Assembly: GCA_001873375.1 (NCBI GenBank)
Contig: MNZA01000170.1
Location: 1-36,557, forward strand
Reading direction: 5' to 3'
Source: Oscillatoriales cyanobacterium CG2_30_44_21
GTDB lineage: Bacteria; Cyanobacteriota; Cyanobacteriia; Pseudanabaenales; Pseudanabaenaceae
Length of the DNA: 36,557 nucleotides
The notes below the pieces were generated by a model that saw only the letters and a program-made list of their open reading frames with translations, made no database searches and was not told the origin of the DNA. How positions within the stretch are numbered: position 1 is the stretch's first letter; each line of letters opens with the position of its first letter. Shown here in pieces: positions 31,483-36,557 of the stretch. Made by a program: the position numbers and the translations under genes.

Positions 31483-32700
31483 ATGAAAGATGATCAGGGA
31501 AAATCATTTAATTTCAATGGTGAACCTTTTGGCAGTGGTGGGGAAGGAAAAATCTATAGGATAAATCGACCAGGTTTTGTTGTTAAAATTTATGAAAAGC
31601 TACCCACTCCAGAACAAGTTAGCAAACTAAAAGTAATGATTGCTAATCCTCCCAAAACTTCTCCAAGCGATCCTGGTGATGTGGCGATCGCCTGGCCAAC
31701 TAGCTTAGTCTATAAGGGAAAGCAATGCATTGGGTTTTTAATGCCTGAAATAGGTAGAAACGTCCAGTTTATTCAAGTGTATAATCCCAAGAGTCGTAAA
31801 AAGATATTGCCTAAATGCAATTGGTTATTTCTTCACACAGCAGCACGAAATTTTACAGAAATAGTTAAGGATTTACATAAATCGGGCTATGTAATAGGTG
31901 ACATTAAACCGCAAAATATTCTAGTTAATGATCGGGCTTTCGTTTCCGTAGTTGATACAGACTCATTCCAAGTCAAGAATGGCAATACTGTTTATAGATG
32001 TCATGTCGTAACTGAAGGATTTACGCCTCCAGAAATGCTGGGGTTTGACACTTCAAATATTACCCAAACTCTCTATCATGACCGCTATCGCGTAGCCTTA
32101 ATAATCTACCACCTATTGTTTACTAGACACCCGTTTAATGAGGGAACCTGGCAAGATTCGGGCGATGAGCAAAGCCAAGTAGACAAGATGAAAAATGGAA
32201 TATGGCTATATAACTCGCAGGGCTTATTAAAATTTCACATATCAACAATACCCTTACAGGTCATTCACCCAAAGCTTCAGGAGCTATTTAAACGATGTTT
32301 TAATGATGGTCACAAAGACGCAACCAAGAGACCATCAGCAGAAGATTGGAGTGCTGCTTTGAAAGTAGCTATTAATGATCTTACTTCTTGCGGCAAAATT
32401 GATACCCATAAGTATAGTCGAACCTACGGTAAGTGCTATTGGTGCGAAAGAAAAAATATTTTGAATGGGGTAGATATTTTTGAGGGCTCAGCAAAACCTG
32501 TTATTTCGCTCCCGCCGCCAAGCAATCCTCCCGTTCAGACTACTCCCAGTACACCGATACCGACACCATCGCCGCCACTACCCACGAAAAAAATAATTGG
32601 TTTTGTGCTTTTAGCTATAGCGACAATTTGCTTTATCGGGGGCGCTATACCATTCGGTTTTATTTTAGGATTTATTGGTTTTAGCTGCTTTTCTGATTAA
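31483..32700 (+). CDS. Protein kinase with zinc-ribbon and C-terminal membrane segment
   Basis: The kinase domain spans about 10-300: glycine loop FGSGGEGKIY (16-25), Lys35, GDIKPQN with catalytic Asp140, where the usual HRD reads IGD, and VDTDSFQV in place of DFG (Asp158). This style (GDIKPQNILV...VDTDSFQV...GFTPPEM) is that of the TerY-P kinases. A Zn-ribbon-like stretch follows (about 303-321: C303, H309, C318, C321). A Pro-rich linker and a membrane segment at about 371-400 end the protein. It is the third gene of the triad, 93 bases after the phosphatase gene. Confidence 0.85.
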   Translation: MKDDQGKSFNFNGEPFGSGGEGKIYRINRPGFVVKIYEKLPTPEQVSKLKVMIANPPKTSPSDPGDVAIAWPTSLVYKGKQCIGFLMPEIGRNVQFIQVYNPKSRKKILPKCNWLFLHTAARNFTEIVKDLHKSGYVIGDIKPQNILVNDRAFVSVVDTDSFQVKNGNTVYRCHVVTEGFTPPEMLGFDTSNITQTLYHDRYRVALIIYHLLFTRHPFNEGTWQDSGDEQSQVDKMKNGIWLYNSQGLLKFHISTIPLQVIHPKLQELFKRCFNDGHKDATKRPSAEDWSAALKVAINDLTSCGKIDTHKYSRTYGKCYWCERKNILNGVDIFEGSAKPVISLPPPSNPPVQTTPSTPIPTPSPPLPTKKIIGFVLLAIATICFIGGAIPFGFILGFIGFSCFSD

Positions 32701-32706
32701 TAACTA

Positions 32707-33690
32707 TTACTTTGTCATCGCTTGACATAACTCAATGATTGCCGTTTGCAAAGTTGCCGTTTCCTCTTTGCCATGTTTGAGGTCAGCTTCTAAACGCAAC
32801 AAAATACTTAGCGATCGCATTAACTTTTGACTGTTTAAACCTTGTACTTCTTGCTTTAAAAAATAAACCCGTTTAGGATTGCCAATTTCTGCCGCATCTG
32901 CGATCGCCTTATCATCCCTTTCGCCCGACTCTTGCATTAATTTAATCCAGAGCCATGTCCGAAACTGCCCCACCAAAGTGGCACAAATCCGCAATCCCGC
33001 TTCATTATTTCGCAATAACTCACCGATCAAAGACAGCGATCGGCTTGTATCGGCGGTACGAATTGCCCCCGCCAATTGCAAACTATTGTGAGCCGATGCT
33101 TGGATTAATGGCGTAATTTCTTTCGCGGTCATCGGCTTGGCATTGCCATGATGCGATAGTTGTAACTTTTGCAACTCCATAGTCAATCGTCGGCTGTCAC
33201 TTCCGATCGCATCAACTAACAGGTCAATGGCATCATTGGTTAGTTTCAAATCAATTTCTACGGCAGATTGCTTAACTAACTGGGCGATCGCATCTGTCTT
33301 CCAAGGCGGAATTAAAGAAAACTCTAAAACCTTGGCATATTTTTGAATTAACTTAGTAGATTTGGCTCTGCCATCAGGTTTATTGGCAGTAGTAAATAGG
33401 ATGTAAGAATCGTCAGGTAAATGATTAAATGTTCGCTCCAATTCGGCAAGCAATGACTCGGAGCAGCGTTGGGCGATCGCGGTGTCGGCAAGCCATGTCA
33501 AACGACCACCCATCCCAAAAGGAGCAGTCGCCGCTTGGTTTAAACCATCCATCACTTCTAGATCGCCGCTAGCGTTGATTTTTATATAGTTAAAATCTTT
33601 CCACAGGGGATCGATATACTTATTAATTAACTTTTTTGTTGCTTGATTAATTTGATAATCATCATCTCCCCAATAAAAGTAGACAGGCAT
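32707..33690 (-). CDS. holA: DNA polymerase III subunit delta
   Basis: This clamp-loader subunit opens the beta clamp during chromosome replication. The 327-residue protein begins MPVYFYWGDDDYQI, typical of HolA, and follows the family's AAA+-like layout: a degenerate P-loop region, AERTF-type middle region with YILFTTANKPDGRAKSTKLI (delta-specific), DAIGSDSRRLTMELQKL, and a helical C-terminal collar (about 215-325, SLSLIGELLRNNEAGLRICATLVGQFRTWLWIKLM). The gene is convergent with the kinase gene, only six bases apart, and divergent from the sugar transferase gene. Confidence 0.93.
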   Translation of the reverse strand: MPVYFYWGDDDYQINQATKKLINKYIDPLWKDFNYIKINASGDLEVMDGLNQAATAPFGMGGRLTWLADTAIAQRCSESLLAELERTFNHLPDDSYILFTTANKPDGRAKSTKLIQKYAKVLEFSLIPPWKTDAIAQLVKQSAVEIDLKLTNDAIDLLVDAIGSDSRRLTMELQKLQLSHHGNAKPMTAKEITPLIQASAHNSLQLAGAIRTADTSRSLSLIGELLRNNEAGLRICATLVGQFRTWLWIKLMQESGERDDKAIADAAEIGNPKRVYFLKQEVQGLNSQKLMRSLSILLRLEADLKHGKEETATLQTAIIELCQAMTK

Positions 33691-33731
33691 TGTATGATTA
33701 TTCCAACTATGTGGTGTGGTGCAGAGGATTA

Positions 33732-34424
33732 ATGATTACTAGAAGTAAAGTAAGCAGTCAGGCAAGACCAAAAAAGCCCAAAGCTCTTGCCAATCAAATC
33801 GATCACTATGAGGTTTGGGGAAAGAGAAGCTTTGATATTTTATTTGCTTTAGCCGTCTTAATCCTGTTGTCACCAGTATATTTAACCATTGCTCTTTTGG
33901 TGTTGATTAGCTCACGGGGATCAATATTTTACATTCACCAAAGGGTGGGTTTAAACGGACGGGAATTTAAATGTATTAAATTTAGAACCATGATTGATGG
34001 AGCTGAGCAGTTATTAGAAAATTACTTGGACTCCTGCCCCATCAGTCGTGCTGAATATGAGTCTTCCTTCAAGTTAAAGCAAGATCCGCGCATTACTGGG
34101 ATTGGTAAGTTTTTAAGAACCACCAGCCTCGATGAGCTACCCCAGTTTTGGAATGTTTTGGTTGGTGATATGAGTGTGGTGGGTCCACGCCCTCTCGTAC
34201 AGGCGGAGTTAATCAGGTATGGCAATAGGATTGATGAAGTGTTGAGTGTGCGCCCCGGAATCGCGGGGCTGTGGCAAGTGTCAGGTCGCAATGACATCCC
34301 CTATGCGAAGCGAGTTCAGCTTGATGCAAGCTATGTCAAGCTAATGTCTCTGGGCTTAGATATTAAGCTAATCCTCAATACGGTTTTAGTGGTGATTTTC
34401 CCTTGGGGAAATGGAGCGTATTAA
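33732..34424 (+). CDS. Bacterial sugar transferase initiating exopolysaccharide synthesis (WbaP-like)
   Basis: This membrane enzyme transfers a hexose-1-phosphate from a UDP-sugar to a lipid carrier as the first step of polysaccharide repeat assembly. One membrane helix lies at about residues 33-57 (track numbering 47-71), followed by the catalytic domain: KCIKFRTM, DPRITGIGKFLRTTSLDELPQFWNVLVGDMSVVGPRPL and RPGIAGLWQVSGRN. The track starts at 33690, overlapping the start of holA; the ATG at 33732 with GAGG five bases upstream is preferred, giving 230 residues. It is not accompanied by glycosyltransferases here. Confidence 0.92.
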   Translation: MITRSKVSSQARPKKPKALANQIDHYEVWGKRSFDILFALAVLILLSPVYLTIALLVLISSRGSIFYIHQRVGLNGREFKCIKFRTMIDGAEQLLENYLDSCPISRAEYESSFKLKQDPRITGIGKFLRTTSLDELPQFWNVLVGDMSVVGPRPLVQAELIRYGNRIDEVLSVRPGIAGLWQVSGRNDIPYAKRVQLDASYVKLMSLGLDIKLILNTVLVVIFPWGNGAY

Positions 34425-34428
34425 CACC

Positions 34429-34461
34429 AAATTAAGAAAAGGCGCAGCCATTTCTTAATTT
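34429..34461. repeat. Inverted repeat AAATTAAGAAA...TTTCTTAATTT
   Basis: The 11-bp arms are perfect, with the loop aggcgcagcca. It resembles the elements at 30-60 and 16314-16346 and lies just after the sugar transferase stop, where it may also act as a terminator. Confidence 0.5.
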
Positions 34462-34499
34462 CAAAAACCAAAAATGACGGCGATTTTGATTACAGACTA

Positions 34500-34562
34500 T
34501 TAACCCAGAAATAATTTTAAAAGCGTTGCTTCGCAACGCTTTTAAAATTATTTCTGGGTTAA
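34500..34562. repeat. Perfect 30-bp-arm hairpin with GCGTTGC core
   Basis: Outer arm TTAACCCAGAAATAATTTTA then AAGCGTTGC-ttc-GCAACGCTT and the exact complement. The longest perfect inverted repeat in the window; its core is shared with 17975-18001 and 25565-25591 but its outer arm is unique. Confidence 0.75.
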
Positions 34563-34612
34563 TTTAATACCAAAGGATGCGGCGCTAATCTTTTGAATGG
34601 AAATATCTTAAT

Positions 34613-34649
34613 AAAAAAAGTTGCGGCGCGAAGCGCCGCAACTTTTTTT
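34613..34649. terminator. GC-core terminator near the membrane protein gene
   Basis: AAAAAAAGTTGCGGCGC-gaa-GCGCCGCAACTTTTTTT, ending in a T-run on both strands. It probably ends the minus-strand gene at 34669-35604. Confidence 0.7.
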
Positions 34650-34668
34650 TAACGCAAGGCGCAGCAGT

Positions 34669-35604
34669 TTAATTTCTACGACTGCGGGCTGTGGGTTTGG
34701 AAGAAAGATCGAACTCCAAAGCGGCAGCCATGCCCCAAAGCAGAAAGGCAAGAATCCAGAAAAACTCGGTTGGTTCACCACTTTGATAGGGTTTGCAAGG
34801 CTCGCTAGAGTTGATGCTGTAGTTGAACCAGAGATCGCTTAGAAACATAGAAATACCTGCACTGCCCAGCAGTCGCCAAGACTGTGCCGCCTTGCCGCCC
34901 CAAAAAGCTAGCAAAAGAATTGTCGCGACAATCAGCAACCAAATATCGCCAAGGGCATAGACGGTATTGAGAATTTTGCCTGTGTATTGATCTTCGGTGA
35001 TTGCTCCACCTACGCCAAAAGTGACATAAGCTGCCATTGCGATACCGACAAAACCTACACCACCAACGATCGCCCATTGTTTGGGATAAAGATTAAGTCG
35101 GCGACCAATCACAGACATTGCCATGCCCCATGCCAAAAATGCATAGGTGGCTGTGAAGAAAATATCGGCGATCGAGGGGAACGTGCTTACTAGATCAGTC
35201 GCTCCCTTTGCACCCGCTCCAATCAAACCGCTTTGATATTGAAAGTCTAGGTAACCAAAAATTAAATTGCCGATCCCCCAAGAGAGAATGCCAAGCCCTA
35301 AACCTAACCAAACTGTCCGACCATTGAGAATTTTAGGGCTGCGCCAATTTCGCAAACATAATAAGCCTGAAGCGGCGATCGCGACAGTTTGAAAAATATA
35401 AGTACCAGAGCGATACCAATTAGGTCTGAAGGTGAAATCTTTTACAACATTGATACAGCCTTGGGGCTTAATCGCTGGGGTAACTTCCGTGGGAGCGCTT
35501 AAAAATAGGTAAAACATGAGAGATACTACTGCCCATGCGATCGCTGCCCAGACAATTTGCTGTGTGGAAATCTCTGATGAAGTGGAAGATTTGACCCTAC
35601 TCAT
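34669..35604 (-). CDS. Polytopic membrane protein of unknown function
   Basis: The 311-residue protein has about eight hydrophobic segments, starting at about residue 17 and ending at about 300, with a loop at about 40-65 (PTEVTPAIKPQGCINVVKDFTFRPNWYRSG). The arrangement resembles the N-terminal seven-helix regions of some signalling proteins, but there is no GGDEF or kinase output domain. I know no named family for it. The final residues are basic (SSKPTARSRRN), so the C-terminus is probably cytosolic. It lies downstream of the Npun_F0813-type gene on the same strand, separated by a hairpin. Confidence 0.65.
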   Translation of the reverse strand: MSRVKSSTSSEISTQQIVWAAIAWAVVSLMFYLFLSAPTEVTPAIKPQGCINVVKDFTFRPNWYRSGTYIFQTVAIAASGLLCLRNWRSPKILNGRTVWLGLGLGILSWGIGNLIFGYLDFQYQSGLIGAGAKGATDLVSTFPSIADIFFTATYAFLAWGMAMSVIGRRLNLYPKQWAIVGGVGFVGIAMAAYVTFGVGGAITEDQYTGKILNTVYALGDIWLLIVATILLLAFWGGKAAQSWRLLGSAGISMFLSDLWFNYSINSSEPCKPYQSGEPTEFFWILAFLLWGMAAALEFDLSSKPTARSRRN

Positions 35605-35681
35605 AGATCTTGAACCTTGGCTACAAACATAAAAAAATTGTTGTTTTAATAAGCTTAGAATACAGCGCTTTGCGCGGACTT

Positions 35682-35724
35682 AAAAATTTTGAAAGTGGCG
35701 CGAAGCGCCACTTTCAAATATTTT
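35682..35724. terminator. GC-core hairpin after the Npun_F0813-type gene, slightly imperfect
   Basis: GAAAGTGGCGC-gaa-GCGCCACTTTC is perfect, but the outer arms (AAAAATTTT versus AAATATTTT) differ at two positions. It is preceded by TACAGCGCTTTGCGCGGACTTAAA at 35661. Useful as a rare imperfect member of the family. Confidence 0.65.
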
Positions 35725-35730
35725 GGGTGT

Positions 35731-36390
35731 TCATCCCCACAGTTTACCTTTGGGAATCTTTTGCAGCCATGCAGTTACAGACATTGCTTCAGGAAGTTCG
35801 CTTAGAGCTTCCATGGCACTGTCTACAAAGCTACTGCTGCCGAAGTACGATGAGCCAAGTCGATGCACTTCTCCCAAAAGCATCTGTAATTTGCTTTCAT
35901 CCCAGTTGGGGATCTGCACACTATTAAGGGGATTAATTGATAATATTGCTTCCAGAGACTGGAGATTTTCGCATTGTGCAAACTTTCCTTGTTGCATAAA
36001 TCTCAGCAGGTCTTGCTTAAAAGAAACTGCCTGCCTTGTCCCGAGCAGATCTTCGACATCAAAATATACAGATTGCATCATTAGTAAGCAACCCTGCACA
36101 AGGTGAGTCCCTACCGATGAGCTAGTATTGGCGGCTGTGGCAGCTTGGGGGGCTAGCTTGACGCGCCCCCATACGCTAAAGCGTTGAGGCTCCTCTAACA
36201 ATACACAAGCTTTACCTTTGTTATCAGTTAAGTCACGCCATAGGGCTAAAGCTTCGTCTCGGTTATCGCCAAACATATTGAGTAACCGAAATGTTTGCCC
36301 TTGATACTGCAAAATCGGTATTTGTTGATCTTTATTTTGAGGGTTTTGAACGTTGACTATTTCAACGTCTTGGCGCTTCAGGATAAACAT
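35731..36390 (-). CDS. Npun_F0813-family cyanobacterial conserved protein
   Basis: The 219-residue soluble protein begins MFILKRQDVEI and contains QQIPILQYQGQTFRLLNMF and ALWRDLTDNKGKACVLLEEPQRFSVWGRVKL, which I recognise as the conserved N-terminal region of the Npun_F0813 family, found in cyanobacteria and without a known function. The C-terminal half is helical. No enzymatic motif or membrane segment is visible. It has the upstream region 36391-36557, which holds no other gene. Confidence 0.72.
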   Translation of the reverse strand: MFILKRQDVEIVNVQNPQNKDQQIPILQYQGQTFRLLNMFGDNRDEALALWRDLTDNKGKACVLLEEPQRFSVWGRVKLAPQAATAANTSSSVGTHLVQGCLLMMQSVYFDVEDLLGTRQAVSFKQDLLRFMQQGKFAQCENLQSLEAILSINPLNSVQIPNWDESKLQMLLGEVHRLGSSYFGSSSFVDSAMEALSELPEAMSVTAWLQKIPKGKLWG

Positions 36391-36544
36391 TTATCTACTG
36401 TTGACTCAACTGATGTTACCAGTAGCAACAAACTGTAGCTACCTAATGCCAAGGTTAATAATAATCCTAAAATCACGTTTCCACCTTGAAAGTTTGAAAT
36501 ATATAGCCTTAATCAGTCTTGGTAGGATATAAAACCCAATAAGT

Positions 36545-36557
36545 GAGTGGCGGCGCG
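36545..36557. repeat. Half of a GC-core hairpin cut by the window end
   Basis: GAGTGGCGGCGCG is the left half of the family core. The stretch 36391-36544 upstream of the Npun_F0813-type gene shows no ORF and no clear promoter. Confidence 0.5.

Noticed and set aside
35610-36106. Two plus-strand ORFs (35610-35927 and 35723-36106)
   Set aside because: They read the hairpin at 35682 and the reverse of the Npun_F0813-type gene; no family resemblance or start signals.

Overview
The window looks like the chromosome of a filamentous cyanobacterium, most likely Pseudanabaena or a close relative. Evidence seen: very frequent HIP1 octamers (GCGATCGC), an allophycocyanin beta-18 gene (apcF), a cyanobacterial-type PII gene with an NtcA box, the XisH/XisI pair, a CSP41-like gene and an Npun_F0813-type gene. 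The genus is an inference from gene content and from the abundant GGCGGCGC/GCGCCGCC intergenic hairpins. I found no tRNA, rRNA, CRISPR array, prophage or complete insertion sequence.

Layout. 0.1-1.5 kb: a two-gene operon for a membrane cytochrome b and a Tat-exported molybdopterin oxidoreductase. 1.9-9.8 kb: core genes, namely glnB, a PacL-type Ca2+-ATPase, ftsY, a response regulator, class II fructose-bisphosphate aldolase and apcF. 10.2-17.9 kb: a FIST sensor protein, a small membrane protein, a CSP41-like epimerase-fold protein, a cell-wall amidase overlapping an AEC permease, an FTR1 iron permease and a coiled-coil protein. 18.1-25.5 kb: pyruvate formate-lyase without a nearby activase, a Rieske oxygenase followed by a small PCP_red-domain protein, a membrane Ser/Thr kinase, a Uma2 protein and a lipoprotein with a PilP-like look. 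25.7-27.6 kb: infC and aroB on the minus strand.

27.6-32.7 kb is an accessory island, AT-rich and poor in HIP1. It holds xisH-xisI, a helix-turn-helix protein, and divergently from it a three-gene set: a von Willebrand A protein, a PP2C phosphatase with three C-terminal membrane helices, and a protein kinase with a Zn-ribbon and a C-terminal membrane segment. This is the composition of the TerY-phosphorylation triad (TerY-P), here apparently membrane-anchored and with a candidate operator in the divergent promoter. It is the best candidate for an under-described system. 32.7-36.4 kb returns to ordinary genes: holA, a sugar transferase, a polytopic membrane protein and an Npun_F0813-type protein.

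The second striking feature is the intergenic DNA. About twenty inverted repeats with 3-nt loops have nearly identical GC cores (GGCGGCGC-NNN-GCGCCGCC or GCGTTGC-NNN-GCAACGC) but outer arms that differ at each site and are almost perfectly complementary, several running through the stop codon of the adjoining gene. Two further MITE-like families are present, one of them interrupted by other repeats at 16.1-16.4 kb.
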